A stretch of DNA of 64,000 nucleotides from assembly GCF_019645835.1 (NCBI RefSeq), contig NZ_CP080998.1, positions 1,550,001-1,614,000 of the forward strand, in the 5' to 3' direction. Position 1 is the first letter of the stretch; the number at the start of each line of letters is the position of its first letter. Shown piece by piece: positions 17,641-26,731 of the stretch. The stretch is from Mycolicibacterium holsaticum DSM 44478 = JCM 12374 (GTDB lineage Bacteria > Actinomycetota > Actinomycetes > Mycobacteriales > Mycobacteriaceae). Both the position numbers and the translations under genes were made by a program. Under the pieces are notes generated by a model that was not told where the DNA came from, ran no database searches, and saw nothing but the letters and a program-made list of their open reading frames with translations.

Positions 17641-19127
17641 CACTTCTTCTCCTTCGGCGGCCACTCATTGACCGCGTGTTCGAGGGCTGTCCACAGGTGC
17701 TGCGTGGCGTAAGAACGCCAAGGTCGCCAACGTGCACTGCGTTCGGCGAGGGCTCGCCGATCGGTCGGTAATCCGAGTTGTTCGGCGGCGAGCCGCACGC
17801 CCAGGTCGCTGACCGGGAAGGCGTCGGGATCGCCGAGCCCGCGCATGGCGATCACCTCGGCGGTCCAGTCGCCGATGCCGGGCAATGCGCGTAGCTGCGC
17901 ACGGGTGCTGTTCCAGTCGCATCCGGCATCGAGCACCACGTCACCCTCGGCGATCGCGCGGATCAGCACGATCAAGGTCCGTTGCCGCGCCTCGGGGAAG
18001 GCAAGATGCACCCGGTCGATGTCAGCGAGCTGCTCGATCGCCGGGAAGACGTGGGTCAGCGCACCGCCGGCGTCGGTGATGGGTTGGCCGTAGGCGCAGG
18101 CCAGCCGGCCGGCGTGGGTGCGTGCGGCTTTGATGGACACCTGCTGGCCCAGCACCACCCGCAGCGCCAGTTCCTGTTCGTCGACCGTTCGGGGAATCCG
18201 CTGCCCCGGCGCCTTCGCGACGAGCACGCTCAGATCAGCGTCTGCGCTCAGCGCGTCGACGACCGCCTCCGGATCGGCATCCAGATCCAGCAACCGGCGG
18301 CACCGGGCGATCGCGGTGGCGAGATCACGGAAGTCGTCGAGGGTGACGCGGCACCGGACATGATCGGGTTGCGGTGTAAGGCTGACGATTCCGTTGCCGT
18401 TGGGCAGCCGCAGCGTCCGCCGGTAAGCGCCGTCGCGCACCTCTTCGACACCGGGTACCGCGCTGGCGGCCAAGTGGCCGAACAACCCCTCGTATGCGAA
18501 CGGGGTGCGCACCGGTAACCGCAGCGAAAGCTCTCCGGAGCCGCCGTCGGCTTGTCCGAACCGTGCCCGTGCGCGTTGGCGCAACACGGTCGGTGCCATA
18601 TCGCAGACGGTGCGGACGGTGTCGTTGAACTGGCGGATGCTGGAGAAGCCGGCGGCAAATGCGACGTCGCTGAAGGGCAGTTCGGTGGTTTCGATGAGGA
18701 CCCGCGCAGTTTGGGTGCGCTGCGCCCTGGCCAGCGCCAACGGGTTGGCGCCGACCTCGGCCTGCAGCAGGCGTTCGAGTTGCCGGGTGGTGTAGCCGAG
18801 GCGCCCGGCCAGGCCGGTCACACCCTCGCGGTCGACGGTGCCGTCGGCGATCAGTCGCATGGCGCGCGCGACCACGTCACCGCGCACATTCCATTCCGGA
18901 GAACCCGGTGATGCATCCGGGCGGCACCGCTTACATGGCCGAAAGCCGGCCTTCTGCGCGGCGGCCGCCGTCGGGTAGAACCGCATATTGCGGGCATACG
19001 GAGGCCGGACGGGGCAACTCGGACGGCAATAGATCTTCGTGGTCAGCACGGCGGTGACGAACCAGCCGTCGAACCGGGCGTCCTTGGACTGCACGGCTCG
19101 GTAGCAGCGGTCGAAATCGTCGTACAT
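17640..19127 (-). CDS. alkA: Ada-AlkA fusion: adaptive-response activator and 3-methyladenine DNA glycosylase
   Basis: 495-residue fusion. Residues 1-80 form the AdaA zinc/methyl-acceptor domain with the four cysteines in YCRPSCP and PCKRCRPD. Next comes an AraC-type HTH pair (about 90-180), then an AlkA N-domain and an HhH-GPD glycosylase with LRALPGIGDWTAEVIAMRG and the catalytic Asp in FPVSDLG. Methylated phosphotriester sensing thus switches on repair of 3-methyladenine and, via the coupled ogt gene, O6-methylguanine. The start MYDDFDRCYRA matches the M. tuberculosis protein; the frame extends 17 codons further up without support. Confidence 0.95.
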   Translation of the reverse strand: MYDDFDRCYRAVQSKDARFDGWFVTAVLTTKIYCRPSCPVRPPYARNMRFYPTAAAAQKAGFRPCKRCRPDASPGSPEWNVRGDVVARAMRLIADGTVDREGVTGLAGRLGYTTRQLERLLQAEVGANPLALARAQRTQTARVLIETTELPFSDVAFAAGFSSIRQFNDTVRTVCDMAPTVLRQRARARFGQADGGSGELSLRLPVRTPFAYEGLFGHLAASAVPGVEEVRDGAYRRTLRLPNGNGIVSLTPQPDHVRCRVTLDDFRDLATAIARCRRLLDLDADPEAVVDALSADADLSVLVAKAPGQRIPRTVDEQELALRVVLGQQVSIKAARTHAGRLACAYGQPITDAGGALTHVFPAIEQLADIDRVHLAFPEARQRTLIVLIRAIAEGDVVLDAGCDWNSTRAQLRALPGIGDWTAEVIAMRGLGDPDAFPVSDLGVRLAAEQLGLPTDRRALAERSARWRPWRSYATQHLWTALEHAVNEWPPKEKK

Positions 19128-19298
19128 GACTACCACAATTACACGCTCCCACCGACATGACTGGCGGAAAACCGACATCGTCGTGGGGAGGGCCCGCAGT
19201 CACATTCGTACCGGGCGCTGCGGCAGGTCGTGGTGCTTTGATCCGGTCGACGCCTGCGCGCGGAAATCCGAGCTGGGAAGGGTGAAAGGGGCCCGCAT

Positions 19299-19331
19299 GT
19301 CGAGTGACTCGACGAGCGGCTGGCTTAGAGT
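19299..19331 (+). promoter_or_regulatory. NUDIX gene promoter with 15-base palindrome
   Basis: A perfect dyad, GTCGAGT-G-ACTCGAC, lies at 19299-19313 and covers the expected -35 region. A -10-like TAGAGT at 19326-19331 ends 6 bases before the GTG start at 19338. The layout suggests an operator over a leaderless promoter; the regulator is not identifiable from the sequence. Confidence 0.5.
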
Positions 19332-19337
19332 CGAGCC

Positions 19338-20057
19338 GTGACGATCAGCTACGACGACGCCCTGCGCGAACAGATTCGGGAGCGGTTGGGCGGTCACCGC
19401 CGCCGCACCGCGGCCGACCCCGACAAGCGGCGCGCCGCGGTCGCCGTGGTTCTGGTCGACTCCGCGCTCGGTGAGGACCGGGTGGACCCAGCGCCTGTCG
19501 ACGACTGGATCGACGGACGACCGATGCCCGAAGCCGGCCTCGACGGCCGGATGGTCAACGTCTCGGGCGGCGCCGCATTCTTGTTGTGCCGCAGGGCATC
19601 GCGATTGTCTACTCACGCCGCGCAATGGGCGTTGCCCGGCGGCCGCCTGGACCCGGGCGAAACCGTGGTCGATGCCGCGTTACGCGAACTCGACGAAGAG
19701 GTCGGTGTCCGGCTGCCCGACTCGACCGTGCTGGGCATCCTCGACGACTATCCGACGCGGTCGGGCTACATCATCACACCGGTCGTGGTCTGGGGTGGCG
19801 GACGGCTCGACCTGCGTCCCTCGCCCGAGGAGGTGGTGGCGGTCTATCGGGTCGGCCTGCACCAGCTTCAGCGCGACGATTCGCCGCGCTTCGTCAGCAT
19901 CCCGGAAAGCCCCCGCCCGGTCGTGCAGATACCCCTTGGCAACGATCTGATCCACGCACCCACGGGCGCGGTGCTGTTGCAGTTGCGATGGCTGGGGCTG
20001 GAAGGCCGCAGCGACCCCGTCGACACGCTCGAACAACCCGTCTTCGCGTGGTCATAG
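19338..20057 (+). CDS. NUDIX hydrolase, CoA pyrophosphatase-like
   Basis: 239-residue protein with a complete Nudix box at residues 102-124 (GRLDPGETVVDAALRELDEEVGV), the GX5EX7REUXEEXGU pattern that binds Mg2+ and cleaves nucleoside diphosphates linked to another group. The order ALPGGRLDPGE and the following region resemble the NudL/CoA-diphosphatase branch, but the substrate cannot be settled here. An N-terminal segment of about 75 residues precedes the fold. It diverges from ada-alkA across 210 bases and is the first gene of a block not present at this place in M. tuberculosis. Confidence 0.82.
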   Translation: MTISYDDALREQIRERLGGHRRRTAADPDKRRAAVAVVLVDSALGEDRVDPAPVDDWIDGRPMPEAGLDGRMVNVSGGAAFLLCRRASRLSTHAAQWALPGGRLDPGETVVDAALRELDEEVGVRLPDSTVLGILDDYPTRSGYIITPVVVWGGGRLDLRPSPEEVVAVYRVGLHQLQRDDSPRFVSIPESPRPVVQIPLGNDLIHAPTGAVLLQLRWLGLEGRSDPVDTLEQPVFAWS

Positions 20058-20142
20058 CCCGCAGGTATCAAAGTCCTAACGATCTCGTCAATTTCGAAGG
20101 CCGCGCTCGCCCCACCGCCCCAACCGTGGTCTGGTGGAGGCG

Positions 20143-20664
20143 ATGTCTATACATGGGCCGTCCGCATTCCGCTTGTTTGCCGCCGCGACGGCGGGCACCG
20201 CGCTGCTCGTTATCGGATTGCCGGTAGCAGCCGCCGCACCCACATCCGACAGTCGCGGCTACGTCGACTCCACCGCGCGCTGTGCCGCGCCGAGCAGCGT
20301 GGTGGTGTTCGGCCGCACCGCGAGCTCACGTGTGGCGATCTGCGAGTCCGCGGACGGCGAGTATGAGTACCGCGGGGTGCGGGTGCGCGACGGCGCCAAG
20401 TTGATCGCGCCGGCCTCGCCCGCTGACGACGGCGGCTTCACCGCCGAGAACGACGGCATCACCTACACGGTGACCGCGGACGCGTTGACCATCACCTCGG
20501 GCAATCGCGTGATCCGCGAGGAGGCCATGGTCGACTTCCACGGTTCGGCACCCGCGGGCAACCCGGGCGCGTCGCCGCAAGCCCCGGCCGCGACCCCGAC
20601 ACCCACGACGCCGCTCCCGCCGCCCTTACCCGCCGAGGTGGGCGGCGGCAGCAGCAGCAGCTAA
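20143..20664 (+). CDS. Secreted protein with Pro-rich, Ser-ended tail, unknown function
   Basis: 173-residue protein with a signal peptide: a short basic N-terminus, the hydrophobic run LFAAATAGTALLVIGLPVAAA and an AAAAP cleavage area. The mature domain (about 110 residues) contains two cysteines and the VRDGAKLIAPASPADDGGFTAENDG stretch. The last 35 residues are Pro/Thr-rich and end in poly-Ser. I do not recognise the family for certain. A GGAGG run sits only 2 bases before the ATG at 20143, while an in-frame GTG at 20134 has no such site, so the start is uncertain. Confidence 0.7.
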   Translation: MSIHGPSAFRLFAAATAGTALLVIGLPVAAAAPTSDSRGYVDSTARCAAPSSVVVFGRTASSRVAICESADGEYEYRGVRVRDGAKLIAPASPADDGGFTAENDGITYTVTADALTITSGNRVIREEAMVDFHGSAPAGNPGASPQAPAATPTPTTPLPPPLPAEVGGGSSSS

Positions 20665-20681
20665 GCCGCGGTAGAAACGGC

Positions 20682-22493
20682 TTATTCGCGGATCTCACCG
20701 CGCAGGTACTCGGCGCGGCATGCGCGCCGGGCCAGCTTGCCGCTGGTGGTCCGCGGGATCGAACCGGCAGGCACCAACCGGACGTCGGCCACCGAAAGGC
20801 CGTGCACATCGGCGACGGCCGTACGGATCGCCGCGATCGCCGCCGCCGGATCGGCACGGCGGGTACCGGATGCGCGTTCGGCGATGACCACCAGGTCGTC
20901 GTCGCGCACGGTGAATGCCGCCACGTATCCCCGCCGCACCATCGCCGAGGCCTCAGCCACCGTGTTCTCGATGTCGTGCGGATAGTGTTGGTGCCCGTCG
21001 ACGACCACCAGATCCGCGCGGCGACCGGTGACGTAGAGCTCCCCGTCCAGATACGCCCCGAGATCACCGGTGCGCATCCATGCGGCGGCGCCGGGTGCAC
21101 CGTCGGCGTGGCTGCCCGCCGCCAGCCGCGACCGCAGCGTGGCGTCGAACGTCTGCCGGGATTCCTCCGGGCGAGCCCAGTACCGCCGCGCGACGTTGTC
21201 GCCGTGCAACCAGATCTCACCGACCCGGCCGTCGGCGACCTCGGCGTGGCTGTCGGGGTCGACGATCACCGCCCACTGGCTGCGCGCGACCTGACCGCAC
21301 GACACTTGCGGCAGCGCGTCTTTCGCATCGGCGGCTGTGCGCACCGCGCGCCCTTCGGCCAGTTGCATGCGATCGAGGTGCACGACGGTCGGTTCGGCGG
21401 TGGGCGCGATGGTCGACACGAACAGGGTCGCCTCCGCGATGCCGTAGGAGGGTTTGATCGCCGTCGTGGGTAACCCGTACGGCGCGAACGCGGCGCTGAA
21501 CGTCGTGATCGCATCCATGCTGACCGGTTCCGAGCCGACGATCATCACGACGTTGCGCAGGTCGACGTGCTCGCCTGGTGTGGGCAGGCCGCGCTGCGCG
21601 GTGTACTCGTAGGCGAAGTTCGGCGCCGCGGTGACGACCCGGCCGCGCCGTGACTCGTCGGAAAGCGCACGGATCCAGCGCTCTGGTCGACGCAGGAACG
21701 CCGTTGGCGCCAGCAGCGTCGAATGACCGCCGTACACGGCCGGAAAGCCGATCATCGACAAGCCCATGTCGTGATAGAGCGGCAGCCAACTGACCCCATG
21801 AGTGTTCCGGTCCAACAGGTCGATCGACAGGATCATCTGGATCAGGTTCGTCCCGACCGCCCGGTGCGTGATCTCGACGCCGACCGGGGGCCGCGTCGAT
21901 CCGGAGGTGTACTGCAGATGTGACACGTCATCGACATCCAGGTCGACCGGGATGAACGCCTCGCTCGCCGAATCGGGTACCTCGTCGACGACGATGAGTG
22001 CGGGTCGGGGCGAAAACGTGTGCTGGGCAAGGAACGCCTCGACGGCGCCGGCCGCCGCGCGCGTCGTGAGGATCACCGCTGGTCGGGCATCGCGCAGGGC
22101 GGTGTCCAAACGTGCGGCGTGACCTTGCAGTTCGGGGGCGAACAACGGCACCGCGATCATGCCGGCCTTGACCGCAGCGTAGAACCCGGCGACGTAATCG
22201 AGACCCTGTGGGGCCAGGATCGCCACCCGGTCACCCGGCGACGCGACGCGCTGCACGGCGGCGCCGATCGCCCTGATCCGACCGCCCAACTGCGCCCAGG
22301 TCAACTCGACGGGGCGGCCTTCTGCCGATCCGGTGTAGTCCAGGTACCGGTAGGCGACAGCGTCACCGACGTTGGCGATGTTGCGGTCGATGAGCGACAC
22401 CAGCGTCACCCCGGGCGGCAGGACGACGTTGCCCTCGACGTCGAGGCAGTCCTCGATCTGCAGTAGACCTCTATGGTCGATAGATGCGGCCAT
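20682..22493 (-). CDS. Fatty-acyl-AMP ligase (FadD/FAAL family)
   Basis: 603-residue adenylate-forming enzyme that activates fatty acids as acyl-adenylates. The P-loop reads YTSGSTRPPVGVEITH (about residues 195-210), a form typical of mycobacterial FAALs, with WLPLYHDMGL, SYGIAEATLFVS, WMRTGDLGAY and the C-terminal lysine in TTSGKLARRA. FAALs normally hand acyl-AMP to polyketide synthases; no PKS or acyl carrier protein is near, so this is an orphan copy. The ATG at 22493 is supported by a -10-like TAGACT (22506-22501) seven bases upstream, implying a leaderless transcript. Confidence 0.9.
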   Translation of the reverse strand: MAASIDHRGLLQIEDCLDVEGNVVLPPGVTLVSLIDRNIANVGDAVAYRYLDYTGSAEGRPVELTWAQLGGRIRAIGAAVQRVASPGDRVAILAPQGLDYVAGFYAAVKAGMIAVPLFAPELQGHAARLDTALRDARPAVILTTRAAAGAVEAFLAQHTFSPRPALIVVDEVPDSASEAFIPVDLDVDDVSHLQYTSGSTRPPVGVEITHRAVGTNLIQMILSIDLLDRNTHGVSWLPLYHDMGLSMIGFPAVYGGHSTLLAPTAFLRRPERWIRALSDESRRGRVVTAAPNFAYEYTAQRGLPTPGEHVDLRNVVMIVGSEPVSMDAITTFSAAFAPYGLPTTAIKPSYGIAEATLFVSTIAPTAEPTVVHLDRMQLAEGRAVRTAADAKDALPQVSCGQVARSQWAVIVDPDSHAEVADGRVGEIWLHGDNVARRYWARPEESRQTFDATLRSRLAAGSHADGAPGAAAWMRTGDLGAYLDGELYVTGRRADLVVVDGHQHYPHDIENTVAEASAMVRRGYVAAFTVRDDDLVVIAERASGTRRADPAAAIAAIRTAVADVHGLSVADVRLVPAGSIPRTTSGKLARRACRAEYLRGEIRE

Positions 22494-22600
22494 GAGCTCG
22501 AGTCTAATTAACGTGACGCGCAGTATCACCTATCTCTACCGGGATGTGATGCAAATGCGTTCGGGCGCGGCCGATACGTCTTCAGGAAAGTGAGGAAACC

Positions 22601-23074
22601 ATGACGCCGACCACGCCCCTGGTGCCACCGTTCACCCTGGACACTGCCACCGCGAAGGTGCGCGTCGCCGAAGATCTCTGGAACACCCGAAATCCCGAAC
22701 GCGTCGCGCAGGGTTACACCCCTGACAGCTGGTGGCGTAACCGGTCGACGTTCGTGCAGGGGCGAGCGCAGATCATCGACTTTCTCACCACCAAGTGGGC
22801 GAACGAACTCGATTACCGGCTCATCAAGGAAATTTGGGCGTTCGGCGACAACCGCATCGCCGTCCGGTTCGCTTACGAGTACCACGACGACGCCGGCCAG
22901 TGGTTCCGCGCTTACGGCAACGAGAACTGGGAGTTCGAGGCCACCGGGCTGATGAGGACACGTCACGCCAGCATCAACGACGTCGCCATCACCGAGGCCG
23001 ACCGGCTGTTTCACTGGGACAGGAGCGGACCGCGCCCCGCCGACCACGCAGGGCTCACCGAGCTGGGCCTGTGA
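22601..23074 (+). CDS. DUF1348 (SnoaL/NTF2-like fold) protein
   Basis: 157-residue soluble protein of the DUF1348 group: [48 protein letters not shown] and [12 protein letters not shown] are typical. The fold is a cone-shaped NTF2-like barrel; the biochemical role is unknown. A GAGGAA ribosome site precedes the ATG. It diverges from the fatty-acyl-AMP ligase gene across 107 bases and lies 44 bases before the glutaminase gene. Confidence 0.85.
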   Translation: MTPTTPLVPPFTLDTATAKVRVAEDLWNTRNPERVAQGYTPDSWWRNRSTFVQGRAQIIDFLTTKWANELDYRLIKEIWAFGDNRIAVRFAYEYHDDAGQWFRAYGNENWEFEATGLMRTRHASINDVAITEADRLFHWDRSGPRPADHAGLTELGL

Positions 23075-23118
23075 TCGCGACGATCACCGCGCAACCGCGT
23101 CGCCGGTAGGATTTCGCC

Positions 23119-24417
23119 ATGGCGGAACTGGTGCAGCGCTACCTGGACCAGATTCGCACCGAACACCTCACCAACACCGACGGGGCGCTGGCCGATTACA
23201 TCCCCGAACTGGCCCGGGCGGACCCCGGCGCGCTGGGCCTGTCGTTGTCTCTTGCCGACGGCTACATCTACGAATCCGGCGACTGCACAGCCGAATTCAC
23301 CATCCAGTCGGTGTCCAAGCCGTTTACGTATGCGCTCGCCCTCGACCGCATCGGCCAATACGCCGTGGACGCCAAGATCGGCGTGGAGCCCTCGGGGGAG
23401 GCGTTCAACGAGATCAGCGTCGACGAAACCACCAACAGGCCGAAGAATCCGATGATCAATGCCGGTGCGATCGCCGCGGTTTCGTTGATTCCCGGTGTCA
23501 GCGCCGACGACCGGTTCGCCCAGATCCATGAGTTCTATTCGGCCTTTGCCGGCCGCGATCTCAGCGTCGACCATGACGTCTACGCCTCCGAGAAGGCCAC
23601 CGGCAGCCGAAACCGTGCGATCGCCTACATGTTGCAGAGTTTCGGCGTGCTCGACGACGATCCCGATGAGATTCTTGACGTCTACTTCCGTCAGTGTTCC
23701 ATCAAGGTCACGAGCACCGACCTGGCCAGGATGGCCGCCACCCTCGCCCGCGGCGGAGTCGAACCGCGGTCGGGACGTCGGGTTACCAGCGCTGCAGTGG
23801 TGCAGCGCACGCTGAGCGTGATGGTGACCTGCGGGATGTACGACGCGGCGGGGGACTGGGTCAGCGCGGTTGGCATGCCCGCCAAAAGCGGTGTCGGTGG
23901 CGGCATCACCGCAGTGTTGCCCGGGCAACTCGGAATCGGTGTCTATTCACCGCTTCTGGACGCCAAGGGAAACAGCGTGCGCGGCGTGGAGGTCTGCCGC
24001 AGCATGTCCGTGAGCCTGGGGTTGCACTTTCTGTCGGTCACGCGCGAATCACGCTCGACCATCCGTGCGGCCTACGACGCCCGACCCGGTGTTCGGGTGT
24101 ACGAACTGCACGGTGATTTGTTGTTCGCCGGAGCCGAGCAGGTGCTGCGCACCATCGAGGGCGAATACAATGAGTTCGACATTGCGATCATGGAGGTGTC
24201 ACGCGTCGACGACATCGACGACACAGCCCGAGGCATGCTCGCCGGTATGCGTGAATCACTCACGGCGGCAGGCAAACAGGGTTACCTGGTCGATCCCGAC
24301 GACACGCTGCAGGTGCCCCGGGTGGACGGGGCCCAGGCGATCGTATTCAGCACGCTCGACGACGCGCTGAGGGCCGCACGCCAAAGTATTCCCGCCCCAC
24401 AGGACTCAGACGGGTAG
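23119..24417 (+). CDS. glsA: Glutaminase with C-terminal STAS domain
   Basis: 432-residue enzyme hydrolysing glutamine to glutamate and ammonia. The serine-dependent beta-lactamase-like core (residues about 20-305) carries SVSK with Ser64 and Lys67, NPMINAGAIA, EKATGSRNRAIAY and PAKSGVGGGI. Residues from about 325 form a STAS domain (VRVYELHGDLLFAGAEQVLR), a regulatory fold known from anti-sigma antagonists and SulP transporters. The position of the usual phosphorylated serine reads VDDIDDTAR. The start is an ATG preceded by a -10-like TAGGAT six bases away. Its 3' end overlaps the convergent cyclase gene by 12 bases. Confidence 0.93.
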   Translation: MAELVQRYLDQIRTEHLTNTDGALADYIPELARADPGALGLSLSLADGYIYESGDCTAEFTIQSVSKPFTYALALDRIGQYAVDAKIGVEPSGEAFNEISVDETTNRPKNPMINAGAIAAVSLIPGVSADDRFAQIHEFYSAFAGRDLSVDHDVYASEKATGSRNRAIAYMLQSFGVLDDDPDEILDVYFRQCSIKVTSTDLARMAATLARGGVEPRSGRRVTSAAVVQRTLSVMVTCGMYDAAGDWVSAVGMPAKSGVGGGITAVLPGQLGIGVYSPLLDAKGNSVRGVEVCRSMSVSLGLHFLSVTRESRSTIRAAYDARPGVRVYELHGDLLFAGAEQVLRTIEGEYNEFDIAIMEVSRVDDIDDTARGMLAGMRESLTAAGKQGYLVDPDDTLQVPRVDGAQAIVFSTLDDALRAARQSIPAPQDSDG

Positions 24418-26013
24418 CGCCAGCCGGGTCGGCTCGTCGTGCCCCCGCAGTGTCACGGTGTCACCGAACGTCCAATACGCCCTTTCACTTTCGGAGGCGT
24501 TGTGAACCGTCGTCGACGACGCCAGCACGTGACAGGACTGGGTCTTGGCCAGTTCGCACAGCCGGGCCGCTTCGTTGACGGGTTCGCCGATGACGGTGTA
24601 CTCGAACCGCTCTCGGGCACCGACATTGCCCGCGACTGCTTCACCCGACGCAATGCCGACGCCCGCGTCGAACTCGGGCGTCTCTTCACGGATGCGTCGC
24701 GCGATGACACGCCCGGCGGCCAACGCCGCGTCTTCTGGGCAGGGCAGATGGTTGGGAGCGCCGAACACCGCGAGCGCCCCGTCACCCTCGAACTTGTTGA
24801 CGAACCCGTGATGGCGGTCGACTTCCTCGACGACCACCGCGAAGAACCGATTCAGCAGGTCGACGACCTCGGTCGCCGGCAGCCGTGTGACCAAATGTGT
24901 GGAACCGATGATGTCGACGAAGATCACCGCAACGTGGCGTTCCTCGCCGCCGAGCTTGGTGTGCTCTTTTTCGGCGGCCGCGGCAACATCGCGCCCGACG
25001 TGGCGGCCGAACAGGTCGCGCAGCCGTTCCCGCTCGCGCAGCCCACTGACCATCCTATTGAAGCCGCGCTGCAATTCACCGAGCTCGGTACCGTCGAAAA
25101 CCACCAGGTTGCAGTCCAGATCGCCTCGCTCGACATGCTGCAGCGCCGAACGCACCACCCGCACGGGCGTGGCGGTCAGCCAGGACAGCAACCAGATCAG
25201 GATCAGGCCGAAGACCAGCGCCACGATCGACAAAATCATCGTCGCCACGGCAAACTGGGTGGCGGTGAGGTTGCGCAGTGACAAGGTGAACACCGCAAGA
25301 AGCAGAATGCCCAGCACCGGCACACCGGAGCCCAGCAGCCAGACCGTCAACGTCCGGCCCATGATCCCGTGCGCCAACCGCCGCGGCGGCTTGCCCGCTT
25401 CCAGGGCCTGGGCGGCAACGGGACGCAGCGCGAACTCGGTGATCAGGTAGCAGGCGGTGGCCACGACGATGCCGCTGAAACTGACGGCGAACAGAAAACG
25501 CGGGATGAACGCGGTGTCGTAGAGCCCGTACAACGTCGTCAGCAGCACGGTGCCCACACCCCACAGCAGCAGCAGCATCTTGGCCACTCGCCAGGGCGCG
25601 AAGAAGACGTTGCGTTGATCGGTGCGGGTCGGGGAATCCTCTTCGATAGCCCAGCGCAGCGAGCGGACAATGCGCACAGTGATCCAGTACGTGCCGATGA
25701 TCAGGGCCAGGCCCATGTACGCCGGCGCCACTGCCCACGTCAGCCACGCTGGCGCGTCGCTGAAGATGCTGGGCACCGGAATGGCCACCGCCACCATCAA
25801 GATTCCCACGCCGATGCCAAGGATGTTGGTGAGCAGGATGAAGACCGTGAGGATGATCTGGATGCGCACCCGGCGACGTACCTGGTTCTCCGAAGACTTG
25901 CCGAGCAGCCAGGACCCGTACTCTGGGCCGTCGGGTAACCGTCCGCTCTGCCGCGTGAGGGCTTCAGCTATACGCCCCAGTCGGCGTGCGAAGGTGCTCT
26001 TCTTGTTGTTCAT
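24406..26013 (-). CDS. Class III adenylate cyclase with membrane-HAMP-CHD layout (Rv1318c-1320c type)
   Basis: 535-residue membrane cyclase. Six hydrophobic helices fill about residues 50-280, a HAMP linker follows (about 280-335), and the catalytic domain runs from about 358. Asp367 and Asp411 bind metal, Lys407 is the adenine-recognising lysine, and Asn480 and Arg484 are the transition-state pair. The partner of Lys407, normally Asp, is Glu477 (VIGEPVNEAARL). M. tuberculosis has three tandem copies here; this genome has one. It stands between glsA (convergent, overlapping 12 bases) and nucS (divergent, 46 bases). Confidence 0.93.
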   Translation of the reverse strand: MNNKKSTFARRLGRIAEALTRQSGRLPDGPEYGSWLLGKSSENQVRRRVRIQIILTVFILLTNILGIGVGILMVAVAIPVPSIFSDAPAWLTWAVAPAYMGLALIIGTYWITVRIVRSLRWAIEEDSPTRTDQRNVFFAPWRVAKMLLLLWGVGTVLLTTLYGLYDTAFIPRFLFAVSFSGIVVATACYLITEFALRPVAAQALEAGKPPRRLAHGIMGRTLTVWLLGSGVPVLGILLLAVFTLSLRNLTATQFAVATMILSIVALVFGLILIWLLSWLTATPVRVVRSALQHVERGDLDCNLVVFDGTELGELQRGFNRMVSGLRERERLRDLFGRHVGRDVAAAAEKEHTKLGGEERHVAVIFVDIIGSTHLVTRLPATEVVDLLNRFFAVVVEEVDRHHGFVNKFEGDGALAVFGAPNHLPCPEDAALAAGRVIARRIREETPEFDAGVGIASGEAVAGNVGARERFEYTVIGEPVNEAARLCELAKTQSCHVLASSTTVHNASESERAYWTFGDTVTLRGHDEPTRLALPV

Positions 26014-26059
26014 CCAGCCCTAGCCTAAATTGCCCGGCCCGCCCCTTAATGTGGTTCGG

Positions 26060-26731
26060 GTGCGTCTCGTCATCGCCCAGTGCACCGTCGACTACCTCGG
26101 ACGGCTCACGGCACACCTGCCCTCGGCTCGCCGCCTGCTGCTGATCAAGGCCGACGGGTCGGTGAGCGTGCACGCCGACGACCGTGCCTACAAACCGCTG
26201 AACTGGATGAGCCCGCCCTGCCGGCTGACCGAGCACCTCGACGGGCCGGCGCCGGTCTGGGTGGTGGAGAACAAGGCCGGCGAGCAGTTGCGCATCACGG
26301 TCGAGGAGATCGAGCACGACTCCAGCCACGAACTCGGGGTGGATCCGGGGCTGGTGAAGGACGGTGTGGAGGCTCATCTGCAGGAACTGTTGGCCGAACA
26401 CGTCGAACTGCTCGGCGCCGGCTACACGCTGGTGCGCCGCGAGTACATGACCGCGATCGGGCCCGTCGACCTGTTGTGTCGGGACGAGAACGGCGCATCG
26501 GTGGCCGTGGAGATCAAACGTCGCGGTGAGATCGACGGGGTCGAACAACTCACGCGTTACCTGGAACTGCTCAACCGCGACACTCTGATCGCGCCGGTAG
26601 CAGGCGTGTTCGCCGCCCAACAGATCAAGCCGCAGGCGCGCACGTTGGCAACCGACCGCGGGATCCGTTGTGTGACCTTGGATTACGATCAGATGCGCGG
26701 CATGGACAGCGACGAGTTCCGGCTATTCTGA
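26060..26731 (+). CDS. nucS: Mismatch-specific endonuclease NucS/EndoMS
   Basis: 223-residue nuclease that cuts both strands at mismatches and replaces MutS-MutL repair in actinobacteria, acting with the sliding clamp. The PD-(D/E)XK residues are Asp137 (GPVDLL), Glu151 and Lys153 (VEIKRR). The N-terminal dimer domain ([18 protein letters not shown]) matches M. tuberculosis Rv1321. The GTG at 26060 gives the conserved [12 protein letters not shown] start; a -10-like TAATGT at 26047-26052 is 7 bases upstream. The C-terminus [12 protein letters not shown] resembles a clamp-binding tail. The stop overlaps the next start (TGATG). Confidence 0.96.
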   Translation: MRLVIAQCTVDYLGRLTAHLPSARRLLLIKADGSVSVHADDRAYKPLNWMSPPCRLTEHLDGPAPVWVVENKAGEQLRITVEEIEHDSSHELGVDPGLVKDGVEAHLQELLAEHVELLGAGYTLVRREYMTAIGPVDLLCRDENGASVAVEIKRRGEIDGVEQLTRYLELLNRDTLIAPVAGVFAAQQIKPQARTLATDRGIRCVTLDYDQMRGMDSDEFRLF

